In this document: one piece after another, positions 7,192 through 15,257 of the stretch
Layout of the letters: every line of letters starts with the position of its first letter
Position numbering within the stretch: position 1 is the stretch's first letter
Source: Prolixibacteraceae bacterium
Lineage (GTDB): Bacteria > Bacteroidota > Bacteroidia > Bacteroidales > Prolixibacteraceae
NCBI GenBank assembly: GCA_023229575.1
Contig: JALNYZ010000046.1
Location: 1-25,624, forward strand
DNA length: 25,624 bases
Direction: 5' to 3'
Program-made: the position numbers and the translations under genes
Notes under the pieces: generated by a model
What the model was told of the DNA's origin: nothing
Seen by the model: the letters and a program-made list of their open reading frames with translations, nothing else
The model's database searches: none

Positions 7192-10086
7192 TCAGCTCCT
7201 CTTCCTGGTAAGTTTGGCAAATAGCCTTCCAACCTCTCCTATCCAAAGTACAACAGATGTGGCTCCTACAATGACTATCCAATCTTTCAATGGCAATGGA
7301 ACAGTCCTGAAAACATCACCACCAAATGTGACGATCAGTATCTGACCGGTTAAAATCAGCACTGCCGTGATGATGAAGCCTATGCTTTTGTGCAGTTGGT
7401 GAAAGGCTGAATGGCCAGAAGCGAATGCCTTGGCGTTGAAAAGATTCCAAAATTGCAGCAGGACAAAAATGGAGAAAAATTTGGATAGGTTCTCACGGGA
7501 AATGCCTAAGGTTGGATCCGTTAAATAGTAAAGCAACCAGAGCAGAAAAACCACAAAAATGGCGGCTACAGAAAGGATAAAAAGTCTCATCTGCCTGGTG
7601 ATGATAAAATCTTCATTTCTGCGCGGTTTGTGTTGCATCACCTTTTTGTTGGGCGGCAGGGAGGCCAGGGCGGCTGCGGCAAAGGTATCCATGATAAGGT
7701 TCACCCAAAGCATCTGGGTGACCGTCAGTGGCATTTCGCGGCCAAAGATGGATCCCAGAAAGACAATCACCAGCGCCGTCACATTGATGGTGAGCTGAAA
7801 GAGTATAAACCGTTGAATGTTCTGGTACAACGATCGTCCCCACATCACGGCAGTGGCAATGCTTTTGAAGGAGTCGTCGAGCAGGGTAATGTCGCTGGCC
7901 TCTTTGGCCACGGAAGTGCCAGAGCCCATTGATAATCCGACATGGGCGAAGTTCAGGGCCGGGGCGTCGTTGGTGCCGTCGCCGGTTACAGCAACGACCG
8001 ATCCGGCCCGTTGCAACAGTTGAACGAGCCGCTGTTTGTCAGTGGGGCGGGCGCGGCACATGATCGTCAACTTCCGGATACGCTGGGTAGCCGCTTCATC
8101 CGACAAAGCGGCAAATTCCACGCCTGTGATCAGCTGTTCTTCGCCAACCCCATCTTTCCAGATCCCAATCTGACGGCCGATTTCACGGGCTGTACCCGGA
8201 GTATCACCGGTAACAATCTTGACGTCAATTCCTGCATTCAGGCACTCTGCCACGGCGTCGGGAACATCCTCCCTGACCGGATCAGAGATGGCTGCAATGC
8301 CAATAAATTGCAGGTTGGAAACTTCCACCTTTCCGTTGACAATGCGTTCGCGGTCATCCTCAATGACCTCATAGGCAAACCCAAGCGTCCGCATAGCCTG
8401 ACCCTGGTAGCCGGTCAACAGGCTTTCGATCTCATTCTTGTAGTCAGTAACCGGTACATTTTTGTCTTGTAAGCGGACAGACTGGCAGAGGTTCAACACG
8501 ATTTCGGGCGCACCTTTGACGAACAGAATCTTTTTCCCTTCCGCTGATTCGATGATGGTACCCATGTATTTTCGTTCAGTCGAAAAGGTGAGTTGCTCAA
8601 CCACGGTCGCCTCATTTCTGACTTCAAGGTAATTGATGCCCTGGTCGTGCAACCAGAAAAGAAGTGCGGCTTCTGTCGGATTACCTATTGAACTGACGTT
8701 CTCAGGATCGGTAAAATCGAGATAGGCGGTAGAATTCACAGCAATGGCAATCCGTATTTGGTCGCTTATTTCGTTATTGGACAAGGTTTGATCCGCGAGT
8801 GCAAAAAAGTTGGTCCGGTAAACCTTCATCTTGTTCTGCGTAAGCGTGCCGGTTTTGTCTGTGCAGATAACAGTGGTGGCTCCCATGGTCTCGCAGGCGT
8901 GCATCTTCCGTACCAGGTTGTTCGACTGCAGCATGCGCCGCATGCTCAATGCCAGGCTAAGGGTCACACTCATGGGTAATCCTTCAGGCACTGCAACAAC
9001 AATCAAGGTAACGGAGACCATGAAATAGGAGAGGATTTTGCCGGCAGTAATCAGATTGACCCATGCTTCGGGTGAAGTGAGGTTGATGCCAATAGGATAG
9101 ACGATCCCTGCCAGCAACAAAAAGGTGGCAAATCCAGTCAGAATCCATCTGATCCAACCACCCTCTTCTATCGATTCCGGGATTTTAGGATATTTTTTGA
9201 ATAGGGCGATACCATCGTAGACGATCGGAACCCAAACTTTGACCAAGGCCACCATAATAGATAGGATCACCAGGGAAGTAGAAAACTTTTGAATGTTTGT
9301 AAATTGCGTATCGCCAGTGTGAATTCCTTTGATAAATAAGACCAGGAAGGTCAAAATAGCCAGCAAGAAGCCGATTACCCCAATCAATTTTGCAAGACTG
9401 TCGAGTTGTTTGTTCAACGGCGTCTCTTCTCCGCTCATTTTGGTCGCCTCGCGGGCAACTTTGCCATATTCGGTCTGGTCGCCGACTTCGGTAATCCCAA
9501 CCGTGGCATGACCATCTACCACGGAGGTGCCACGGTAGACCATGTTAGAGGGATAGGTCGCCTCTTCGTCAAAATCCGATTCGTGGGTGGTTTTATTGAT
9601 CACAGGTTCCCCCGTTAGGGACGACTCATTGATTTGAAGCGAAACAGCCTCCAACAACCTGCCATCTGCGGGCACTTCATCACCGGTGTTGAGGAGAACG
9701 AGGTCCCCTACAACGATAGCCGATTTGGGTACTTCACAGATATTGCCATTCCGGATCACCTTCACGAGTGTCTCGTCATTGATTTTGTTGAGCAGGTCAA
9801 ATTTCTTGTTGGCATCCAGTTCGAACCAGAATGCCACTCCGGTTGCCAGAAAAATAGCGAAAAAGATACCGATTGTCTCGGCAAATTCCTTGTGAACGAA
9901 GGAGATTCCCAGCGAGAGAAATGCGGCAATCAACAATATCCGGATAATTGGATCTTCAAATTTTTCAATGAACAGCTTCCAGACCGAATCCCTTTTTGGG
10001 GGAGTCAGCACGTTGGCTCCATGAATTCTCTTGCTTTCGGCAATCTGAGAATCCGTAAGACCGATTAGTTGTTTTTTAGGTTCCAT
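7192..10086 (-). CDS. Calcium-translocating P-type ATPase, PMCA type
   Basis: A 964-residue P2-type ATPase that would export Ca2+ across the inner membrane. Landmarks in order: actuator motif with SSLTGEP (about 155), TM4 ion-binding motif VPEGLPMSV (about 364-372), phosphorylation site CTDKTGTLT (Asp near 408), nucleotide-binding KGAPE, and hinge TGDGTNDAPAL (about 700-710). A C-terminal group of six membrane segments follows, containing NLIMD. The PEGLP and downstream motifs fit Ca2+ pumps of the PMCA group. Oddity: between TM3 and TM4 there are two additional hydrophobic stretches (SLVILSIMVALVKVWVPIVY and WILTGFATFLLLAGIVYPIG) separated by a charged loop, making it longer than typical bacterial relatives. 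Start ATG at 10084-10086 is preceded by a TATCTTTG promoter. Confidence 0.93.
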   Translation of the reverse strand: MEPKKQLIGLTDSQIAESKRIHGANVLTPPKRDSVWKLFIEKFEDPIIRILLIAAFLSLGISFVHKEFAETIGIFFAIFLATGVAFWFELDANKKFDLLNKINDETLVKVIRNGNICEVPKSAIVVGDLVLLNTGDEVPADGRLLEAVSLQINESSLTGEPVINKTTHESDFDEEATYPSNMVYRGTSVVDGHATVGITEVGDQTEYGKVAREATKMSGEETPLNKQLDSLAKLIGVIGFLLAILTFLVLFIKGIHTGDTQFTNIQKFSTSLVILSIMVALVKVWVPIVYDGIALFKKYPKIPESIEEGGWIRWILTGFATFLLLAGIVYPIGINLTSPEAWVNLITAGKILSYFMVSVTLIVVAVPEGLPMSVTLSLALSMRRMLQSNNLVRKMHACETMGATTVICTDKTGTLTQNKMKVYRTNFFALADQTLSNNEISDQIRIAIAVNSTAYLDFTDPENVSSIGNPTEAALLFWLHDQGINYLEVRNEATVVEQLTFSTERKYMGTIIESAEGKKILFVKGAPEIVLNLCQSVRLQDKNVPVTDYKNEIESLLTGYQGQAMRTLGFAYEVIEDDRERIVNGKVEVSNLQFIGIAAISDPVREDVPDAVAECLNAGIDVKIVTGDTPGTAREIGRQIGIWKDGVGEEQLITGVEFAALSDEAATQRIRKLTIMCRARPTDKQRLVQLLQRAGSVVAVTGDGTNDAPALNFAHVGLSMGSGTSVAKEASDITLLDDSFKSIATAVMWGRSLYQNIQRFILFQLTINVTALVIVFLGSIFGREMPLTVTQMLWVNLIMDTFAAAALASLPPNKKVMQHKPRRNEDFIITRQMRLFILSVAAIFVVFLLWLLYYLTDPTLGISRENLSKFFSIFVLLQFWNLFNAKAFASGHSAFHQLHKSIGFIITAVLILTGQILIVTFGGDVFRTVPLPLKDWIVIVGATSVVLWIGEVGRLFAKLTRKRS

Positions 10087-10138
10087 CCAATCAAGTAAAT
10101 TGTAAGGTATTTTGTACGCCTTTATGATTTATACTCTC

Positions 10139-10146
10139 CAAAGATA
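10139..10146 (-). promoter_or_regulatory. Ca2+ ATPase promoter -7 element
   Basis: Minus-strand TATCTTTG, a full match to TAnnTTTG and identical to the lysS element. It predicts a leader of about 48 nt before the ATG at 10086. No clear -33 TTTG is seen at the right distance. Confidence 0.5.
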
Positions 10147-10212
10147 CAGCAAGTAATTTAAAATTGTCAGTTGGTGTCGTTTAGTTAAGATTATGTTTCT
10201 GCAAGTGGGAAC

Positions 10213-10409
10213 AGATTGCTTCTCCGCCAGCCGGCGGATCGCAATGACGAATCAAAATCAGGGTGTTGAGGTGAGCGGAGAGAAGGATGGCGGGAAGCGC
10301 TCTACTTATTTCAGAAACTGATGTTCCCGCCTTTCTTCTCTCCGCTCACCTCTCAATATCAACAACATATCGTCATTGGTAACGCGAGGGACGAAGCGTG
10401 AAGCAATCT
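10213..10409. repeat. Nested palindromic intergenic element (MITE/REP-like)
   Basis: The outer ends are AGATTGCTTC (10213-10222) and GAAGCAATCT (10400-10409). Just inside them are CAATGACGA (10242-10250) and TCGTCATTG (10370-10378). Each half is a copy of the common AGATTGCTTC...CAATGACG bacterial repeat, in opposite orientations. The left half also holds a TCCGCC-AGCC-GGCGGA hairpin (10223-10238). Between the halves lies a second, unrelated inverted repeat: 10268-10296 against 10324-10352, 29-bp arms with 2 mismatches and a 27-nt loop. No coding potential is convincing. The element occupies most of the gap between the Ca2+ ATPase and the tetR promoter. Confidence 0.8.
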
Positions 10410-10509
10410 CAAGTTTATTATGAAAATTCTGACAAGTTGAATCGTGAAATACGACATTATACAACAGTACAATCGAAAATTTTGAAAAAATGTAGCTAAG
10501 TGGAAAATA

Positions 10510-10560
10510 TTTTTGCAAATTTAACCATTTGGTTAAACTAAATGGTTAAATTTGCAAAAA
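10510..10560 (+). promoter_or_regulatory. TetR operator/promoter: perfect 21-bp inverted repeat
   Basis: Two perfectly complementary 21-nt arms (10510-10530 and 10540-10560) are separated by 9 nt. They contain three copies of the half-site TTAACCA/TGGTTAA at 10521-10527, 10530-10536 and 10543-10549; the first two make the palindrome TTAACCATTTGGTTAA. The right arm contains TAAATTTG (10547-10554), a match to the TAnnTTTG -7 element, with TTTG at 10528-10531 upstream (15 bp, rather short). Binding of a TetR dimer here would occlude the promoter, so autorepression of the downstream operon is likely. The left arm carries the same -7 sequence on the minus strand. Confidence 0.75.
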
Positions 10561-10572
10561 GTAATTCTGAAT

Positions 10573-11181
10573 ATGGGTTCAGACAGTACCAAGGAGAAGA
10601 TCATTCAGGCTGCCCAGCAGGTTTTCATCCGGAAAGGAATGGATGGCGCAAGAATGCAGGAGATTGCCGATGAAGCAGGTATCAACAAAGCCCTGTTGCA
10701 TTACTATTTTCACACCAAGGAACAACTTTTCAATGAGGTCTTTTACGGGATTCTGAGTCAGCTAATACCCGGCCTGATCGCTATTTTTAAAGGAGAAGCC
10801 CTATTTCTCGTCAAGATTGAAGCCATTATTACCCAATATGACACCTATTTGTCGGAACATCCCTTTTTGCCTCAGTTTGTCATCAGGGAGATCAACCGTG
10901 ATCCGGAGCAGCTTTCCAGATTCATGTCTGATCAGGGGCTTGATTTCAGTGTGGTTGAAGCGTTGATTGAAAAAGAGGTAGCCATGGGTAACATCCGGCC
11001 GATTTCTTTTCCACATTTATTTGCCAACATGATAGGAATGATTGTGATGCCTTACATCGGCAGGCCATTGTTTCAAAGAAAACTGTTCAGAAATGATCCT
11101 GTAAAATATGATCAGTTTTTAAAGGAGCGGAAGGCGGTAGTCAATTCATTTGTCAAGCAAGCTATGGGAGTGGAGAGTTGA
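10573..11181 (+). CDS. TetR family transcriptional regulator (CecR-like position)
   Basis: A 202-residue repressor. The N-terminal helix-turn-helix reads TKEKIIQAAQQVFIRKG ... MQEIADEAGINKALLHYYF (about residues 6-46), the classical TetR_N domain; the rest is an all-helical ligand-binding domain. I choose ATG 10573 (MGSDSTKEK) over the in-frame TTG at 10552, which lies inside the operator palindrome and the -7 element. It heads an efflux operon: the TolC-like gene starts 69 bp downstream. The order regulator, adaptor, ATPase, permeases matches E. coli cecR-ybhGFSR, so it most likely senses a toxic compound and derepresses the pump. The ligand is unknown. Confidence 0.88.
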   Translation: MGSDSTKEKIIQAAQQVFIRKGMDGARMQEIADEAGINKALLHYYFHTKEQLFNEVFYGILSQLIPGLIAIFKGEALFLVKIEAIITQYDTYLSEHPFLPQFVIREINRDPEQLSRFMSDQGLDFSVVEALIEKEVAMGNIRPISFPHLFANMIGMIVMPYIGRPLFQRKLFRNDPVKYDQFLKERKAVVNSFVKQAMGVES

Positions 11182-11250
11182 AATTCGGGGAATAGGCTTT
11201 GTAGTACAAGGAATTACGAGTTAAAAAATTACTCAATATTTAAGACTAGA

Positions 11251-12510
11251 ATGAAGAGAACATTGATTTTTTTATTGTTATTCTGCGCAATGACCGGATA
11301 TGGGCAGGTAAGTTCTATAAATCTGGAAATGTGCTACCGGTTGGCCCGCGAAAATTATCCAAGGCTTTCAGATACGCTCAGGCAAAAGCAGATTACAGAT
11401 CTAAAGCTGAAAAATTTCGGAACAGTCTGGAATCCTCAGCTTAATTTGAACGGTCAGGCCACCTACCAGAGTGAAGTGACCAAGGTGAGTGTTCCTATTC
11501 CTGGTGTGAATATCCCTTCGCCATCGAAGGATCAGTACAAAGTCTACCTCGACCTGAAGCAGACCATTTACGATAGAGGTGCCACCAATGCAAACAGTCT
11601 GGCAGAAAAATCAGGTTTGGCAGCCGACCGGCAGAATCTTGAGGTGGAGCTGTATGCCCTGAACGAAAAGGTCAATCAGATCTATTTTGCAGTTTTGCTG
11701 ATGACGGAGAACGAATCCGTGATGAAACTGAAACAATCGGTGCTGGACGAGCGGATCAAGGTAGTGGAATCGGGTTATAAAAACGGAACTGTTACCTACC
11801 GGGACCTTGAGCTGTTGAAAGCAGAAAGGCTGCTGACAGACCAGCAGATCGGTGAGATTGAGTCGGAAAGAATTTCCGGACTGGGGGTGTTGGGTATTTT
11901 AACCAATCAGGCGTTTGACGGAAATACTATTCTGGCTGAACCTGTTGTCATTAAGAAAAGTGATTTGATTACCCGCCCGGAACTGAAATACTTCGATCTA
12001 CTAGGAAATAAGATTGATCAGAATTCCCAGCTGCTTCAGAAAACAAGAAATCCTAAAATATTTGGGTTCGGTCAGGCTGGATACGGTCGCCCGGGTCTCA
12101 ACATGTTGAAAAACACTTTTGACCCTTATTACCTGGTTGGATTGGGTGTTTCCTGGAACATCCTGGACTGGAAACAGACCGGTAGAAGCCGTGAAATACT
12201 GGAAGTTCAGAAACAGATGATCGGGAGTCAACGAGCGGTTTTTGACCAGAATCTCTCCATCGCACTTTTCAGGGCCAACGAGACCATTAAAAAAGCCGAA
12301 CAGCTTCTGAAGGCTGATGAAGAGTTGGTATTGCTTAGGGAAAGCATTGCCAAACATTCGGCATCTCAGCTGGAGAACGGCACCATCACTTCGGCTGATT
12401 ACATCGTTGACCTGAATGCTGTGACACAGGCAAATATCAACAAAAAGAGCCACAAGGTACAGCTCTATCAGGCGATAGCGAATTACAATACCCTTGCGGG
12501 AAAGCCGTGA
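11251..12510 (+). CDS. TolC-family outer-membrane efflux protein
   Basis: A 419-residue outer-membrane channel subunit. A signal peptide (MKRTLIFLLLFCAMTGYGQ) is followed by two outer-membrane-efflux repeats: long helices such as LAADRQNLEVELYALNEKVNQIYFAVLL and the heptad-rich region around residues 315-400, plus beta-strand segments (NPQLNLNGQATYQSE; GFGQAGYGRPGLNM...YLVGLGVSWNILDW). As a trimer it should form the periplasmic tunnel and outer-membrane barrel of the pump encoded downstream. The stop codon at 12508-12510 is followed within a few bases by a 9-bp tandem repeat tract and a 482-bp non-coding gap before the adaptor gene. Confidence 0.9.
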   Translation: MKRTLIFLLLFCAMTGYGQVSSINLEMCYRLARENYPRLSDTLRQKQITDLKLKNFGTVWNPQLNLNGQATYQSEVTKVSVPIPGVNIPSPSKDQYKVYLDLKQTIYDRGATNANSLAEKSGLAADRQNLEVELYALNEKVNQIYFAVLLMTENESVMKLKQSVLDERIKVVESGYKNGTVTYRDLELLKAERLLTDQQIGEIESERISGLGVLGILTNQAFDGNTILAEPVVIKKSDLITRPELKYFDLLGNKIDQNSQLLQKTRNPKIFGFGQAGYGRPGLNMLKNTFDPYYLVGLGVSWNILDWKQTGRSREILEVQKQMIGSQRAVFDQNLSIALFRANETIKKAEQLLKADEELVLLRESIAKHSASQLENGTITSADYIVDLNAVTQANINKKSHKVQLYQAIANYNTLAGKP

Positions 12511-12744
12511 TTGGAATGACGGAGACGACTGGGACGACTGGGACGACGGAGATGACGGAAGAAGACTAGGGGACTGAGGGACTTGGAGAAGGGGCGATCG
12601 GAACTCAAAGCATTTCGAAGATTGAAACGGGGAAATGACGAAAAGGAGAAAATGAGAAGATGAGACGAAGAACCGGTTCCTGAGTTGATTCGCCGGGGAA
12701 ATATTGAAACAGAGAAACGGTGAAGGGACAAGTGCAACTCCTGG
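12511..12744. repeat. Purine-rich tandem repeat tract after the TolC-like gene
   Basis: Beginning right after the TolC stop, the plus strand reads GGAGACGACT then GGGACGACTGGGACGAC and GGAGATGACGG (about 12515-12557), a 9-bp period of GGGACGACT. It continues into a degenerate purine-rich stretch (about 12610-12725, words such as GAAACGGGGAAATGACG and GAGAAAATGAGAAGATGAG). No open frame with gene-like composition is visible. It separates TolC from the HlyD gene without an evident terminator. Confidence 0.6.
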
Positions 12745-12880
12745 GTTCAGCCACGTAGTGGCGAAATATTTGTTAGCCTGGGGTGCAGCGCAGCGGAACC
12801 CCGGGTAAAGAGAAGAAGAAAGACCACCGTCCGCGGTAGCATTTTCAAAGAGGATTTAATATCCTTTCGGACGGAAGGAA
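12745..12880. repeat. Three-hairpin intergenic repeat, copy 1
   Basis: The first hairpin is GCCAC-GTA-GTGGC (12750-12762). The second is CCTGGGGT (12777-12784) pairing with ACCCCGGG (12798-12805), with one G-U wobble. The third is CCGTCCG (12827-12833) pairing with CGGACGG (12868-12874). A highly similar copy is at 20848-20982 and a truncated one at 25261-25335. The remaining bases up to the HlyD gene (12881-12992) include GGCTAATAGCTAACAGCCC-type short repeats and an AT-rich stretch, but no clear promoter. Confidence 0.75.
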
Positions 12881-12992
12881 CAAATAATTAAGGAAACCAC
12901 AGGCCAACGGCTAATAGCTAACAGCCCAATGGCCAATTTTTTATAAAGGGAAATAAATTGAAATAAGATATACATAGTTTAAACAAAGAACA

Positions 12993-13889
12993 ATGAGAAC
13001 CAATAAATTACAAATTTTGATAGTCCTTTTTCTTGGGCTGGCCATTTTCTCCTGCAACAGCCAGAAGGATGGCTCCGATGCCTTTGGTAATTTTGAGGCA
13101 GACGACCAGCTCATCTCCTCCGAAATTGCCGGAAAATTGCTTAGCTGCAATTTTGAAGAGGGAATGACAATCTCGAAAGGGGCGGAGATCGCTGTAGTTG
13201 ACACCCTCCCGATACAACTACAGATTTCGCAGTTGAAATCGCAACAGCTAACCATCCTTGCAAGGAAACAGAGTGTAAAGTCGCAGCTGGCGGTTGTTGA
13301 ACAACAAAAGAAAAATCTTGAAGTGGACAGAGCCCGCGTCGACAATATGTTGAAAGATGGCGCTGCCACCCGGAAACAGAAGGATGACATTACAGGTAAC
13401 CTGGAGTTGCTCGACAAACAAAAGGAGAGCACCCGTTCGCAGGAGACGGTTCTTACAGGCGAATCTGAGGTGTTGGATACCCAGTTGGCCCAACTGCAGG
13501 ACAAATTGAACCGGTGCCGGATAGTTTCGCCCATCAATGGATTGGTCCTGGAACGTTACAAAAAGATCGGTGAGCTGGTTGGACAAGGGCAATCCCTTTG
13601 CCGTATAGCGGATGTGTCGAGCCTGAACCTGAGGGTTTTTGTGAGCGGGGACCAACTGCCACATCTCAAAATCGGACAAACAGTGAAAGTTCTGATCGAT
13701 GCCACGGCTACCAAAAACAGAATGCTTGAGGGTACCGTTTCGTGGATCTCCTCCGAAGCCGAATTTACACCCAAGATCATCCAGACCAAAGCAGAAAGGG
13801 TTAAATTGGTTTATGCCGTAAAGATAAAGGTTGCCAACGACGGCGCCCTGAAAATCGGAATGCCGGGCGAAATTAAGTTTCTTGACTGA
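12993..13889 (+). CDS. HlyD-family membrane fusion lipoprotein (YbhG-like)
   Basis: The periplasmic adaptor that joins the inner-membrane ABC transporter to the TolC-like channel. The 298-residue product begins with a lipoprotein signal whose lipobox IFSC puts the lipidated Cys at residue 21. It continues with a split biotinyl-lipoyl domain (NFEADDQLISSEIAGKLLSCNFEEGMTISKG and CRIVSPINGLVLERYKKIGELVGQG) around a long coiled-coil hairpin (about residues 75-165, rich in Q, K, L). A beta-barrel domain follows (LNLRVFVSGDQLPHLKIGQTVKVLID). The order lipoyl, coiled coil, lipoyl, barrel is that of YbhG/EmrA-type proteins. The ATPase gene begins 7 nt after its stop, so they are translationally close. 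Confidence 0.9.
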   Translation: MRTNKLQILIVLFLGLAIFSCNSQKDGSDAFGNFEADDQLISSEIAGKLLSCNFEEGMTISKGAEIAVVDTLPIQLQISQLKSQQLTILARKQSVKSQLAVVEQQKKNLEVDRARVDNMLKDGAATRKQKDDITGNLELLDKQKESTRSQETVLTGESEVLDTQLAQLQDKLNRCRIVSPINGLVLERYKKIGELVGQGQSLCRIADVSSLNLRVFVSGDQLPHLKIGQTVKVLIDATATKNRMLEGTVSWISSEAEFTPKIIQTKAERVKLVYAVKIKVANDGALKIGMPGEIKFLD

Positions 13890-13896
13890 TTATTCC

Positions 13897-14832
13897 ATGA
13901 TAAAAGTTTCAAATCTAGAAAAGAGCTACGGTGAGCTGAAAGCCCTGAAAGGGATCTCCCTGGAGGTTGAAAAGGGAGAGCTCTTCGGCCTGATCGGACC
14001 GGATGGCGCGGGAAAAACTACCCTGATGCGCATCCTGGTCACTTTGTTGCTCCCGGATAGTGGCTCCGCCACAATGGATGGGTTGGATGTCGTAGCTGAT
14101 TTTCGCAAAATCAGGAAGATGGTTGGTTACATGCCCGGAAGGTTCTCTCTTTATCAAGATTTAACGGTGGAAGAGAACCTGCAGTTTTTTGCGACCGTGT
14201 TTGGTGGAACCATCGCGGCCAATTACCACTTGATCAAAGATATTTACATTCAGATTGAGCCTTTTAAGAACAGGCCTGCCGGAAAACTCTCCGGTGGGAT
14301 GAAGCAGAAACTGGCGCTCTCCTGCTCCCTGATACACGCGCCCAAAGTGCTCATTCTGGATGAACCTACGACCGGCGTAGATGCTGTTTCCCGCAAAGAG
14401 TTCTGGGAGATGCTCAACAATCTGCGCCACCAGGGAATCACCATCCTGGTATCGACCCCGTACATGGATGAGGCCAACCTGTGCGACAGGGTCGCCCTGA
14501 TCCAAAATGGGGCTATCCTCTCCATCGATTCGCCTAAAAATATTACCAAAAGCTTTGCAAAAAAGCTGTTTGGGGTGAAGGTCGAGAGAACTGCGCAAAG
14601 ATTTGAATGCGTTGGTCTGCTAAAAGAAATGAAAGGGATCGATTCGGTTTTTTCTTTTGGGGAATCGATTCACATCACCAGTAATCAGAAAGATATCAAT
14701 GAAGGCAGTGTTAAGGAATACCTGAACAACAAAGGGCAGCAGGGAATTGTGGTCAAAAAAATTGAAGCAAGTATTGAAGACGTATTCATGGAATTGATGC
14801 AAAGTAATGGACAATTGACAGTTGACAATTGA
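13897..14832 (+). CDS. ABC transporter ATPase, YbhF N-half-like, with degenerate Q- and H-loops
   Basis: A 311-residue ATP-binding subunit. It has Walker A GPDGAGKT (34-41), signature LSGGMKQ (131-137) and Walker B LILDEP with the catalytic Glu at 156. It departs from consensus at the Q-loop, where GYMPGRF has Gly81 in place of Gln, and at the H-loop, where STPYMDEA has Pro188 in place of His. As I recall, the N-terminal half of E. coli YbhF likewise has a canonical signature but no H-loop His. The start is ATG 13897, 7 nt after the HlyD stop; the in-frame TTG at 13882 overlaps the HlyD gene. The last codons (GQLTVDN) and the stop lie inside a 14-bp tandem repeat, so the C-terminus appears to have been supplied by the repeat. 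Confidence 0.92.
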   Translation: MIKVSNLEKSYGELKALKGISLEVEKGELFGLIGPDGAGKTTLMRILVTLLLPDSGSATMDGLDVVADFRKIRKMVGYMPGRFSLYQDLTVEENLQFFATVFGGTIAANYHLIKDIYIQIEPFKNRPAGKLSGGMKQKLALSCSLIHAPKVLILDEPTTGVDAVSRKEFWEMLNNLRHQGITILVSTPYMDEANLCDRVALIQNGAILSIDSPKNITKSFAKKLFGVKVERTAQRFECVGLLKEMKGIDSVFSFGESIHITSNQKDINEGSVKEYLNNKGQQGIVVKKIEASIEDVFMELMQSNGQLTVDN

Positions 14833-14860
14833 CAGTTGACAATTGACAATGGACAATTGA
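14810..14860 (+). repeat. 14-bp tandem repeat at the end of the first ATPase gene
   Basis: 3.6 copies of GACAATTGACAGTT: 14810-14823, 14824-14837, 14838-14851 (last bases AATG) and a partial copy at 14852-14860. It overlaps the last seven codons and stop of the ATPase gene and ends 15 nt before the four-helix-bundle gene. An inverted counterpart lies at 15258-15289 on the other side of that gene. Confidence 0.9.
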
Positions 14861-14875
14861 TTAAATATAGGAGAA

Positions 14876-15241
14876 ATGAAAGAAAATGTAGTGATGGATA
14901 AGTCGTTTAAATTCGCATTGAATGTGATAAAAGCCAGTAGTTTCTTAATTCACGAGAAGCGCGAATTTATCCTTTCTAAACAACTGGTTCGAAGCGGTAC
15001 TTCCATTGGTGCACTGATTAAGGAGGCTGAACATGCACAGTCGAAAGCAGATTTTATCAATAAAATGAACATTGCCCTCAAAGAGGCTAATGAAACAGAA
15101 TATTGGCTCATGTTAATTAAGGAAAGCGATTACGGCTCAGAAGTCAATTATAAATCTTTATTGGAGGAATGTAAAGAGTTGATTCGCATGCTAGTAAGCA
15201 TTGTTAAAACATCAAAAGATCTTTATGGCCCCAAAAAATAA
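14876..15241 (+). CDS. Four-helix-bundle protein (23S rRNA intervening-sequence protein family)
   Basis: A 121-residue all-helical protein of the S23/IVP family. Diagnostic features are the K-SFKFALNVIKASSFL first helix, the LSKQLVRSGTSIGALIKEAEHAQSKADFINKMNIALKEANETEYWL core (RSGTSIGA and EANETEYWL are family hallmarks) and a helical end. Relatives are encoded in intervening sequences of 23S rRNA genes and as accessory proteins of diversity-generating retroelements, and occur in many copies in Bacteroidota. The biochemical role is unresolved. An AGGAG precedes the ATG by 2 nt; Met7 is an alternative start. The gene interrupts the pair of pump ATPase genes, is unrelated to transport, and is bracketed by inverted repeat clusters, which suggests it arrived as a small mobile cassette. 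Confidence 0.88.
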   Translation: MKENVVMDKSFKFALNVIKASSFLIHEKREFILSKQLVRSGTSIGALIKEAEHAQSKADFINKMNIALKEANETEYWLMLIKESDYGSEVNYKSLLEECKELIRMLVSIVKTSKDLYGPKK

Positions 15242-15257
15242 ATTGTACAAAACCCCT

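Noticed and set aside
7085..7282. 65-residue minus-strand frame overlapping the ATPase 3' end
   Set aside because: It starts inside the ATPase gene in another frame and has no independent signals; its cysteines are coincidental.
10306..10518. 70-residue minus-strand open frame starting at a TTG inside the tetR operator
   Set aside because: It overlaps the nested palindromes and ends in repeat-derived residues (RGERREERREH). The outward -7 element is real sequence but does not make this a gene.
12483..12737. 84-residue minus-strand open frame after the TolC gene
   Set aside because: It reads the purine-rich tandem tract on the opposite strand, giving a low-complexity Ser/Arg/Phe product.
12941..13537. 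198-residue minus-strand open frame opposite the HlyD gene
   Set aside because: Composition is Ser/Cys/Phe-rich, as expected of the antisense of a Gln/Lys/Glu-rich coiled coil; the plus-strand adaptor is certain.
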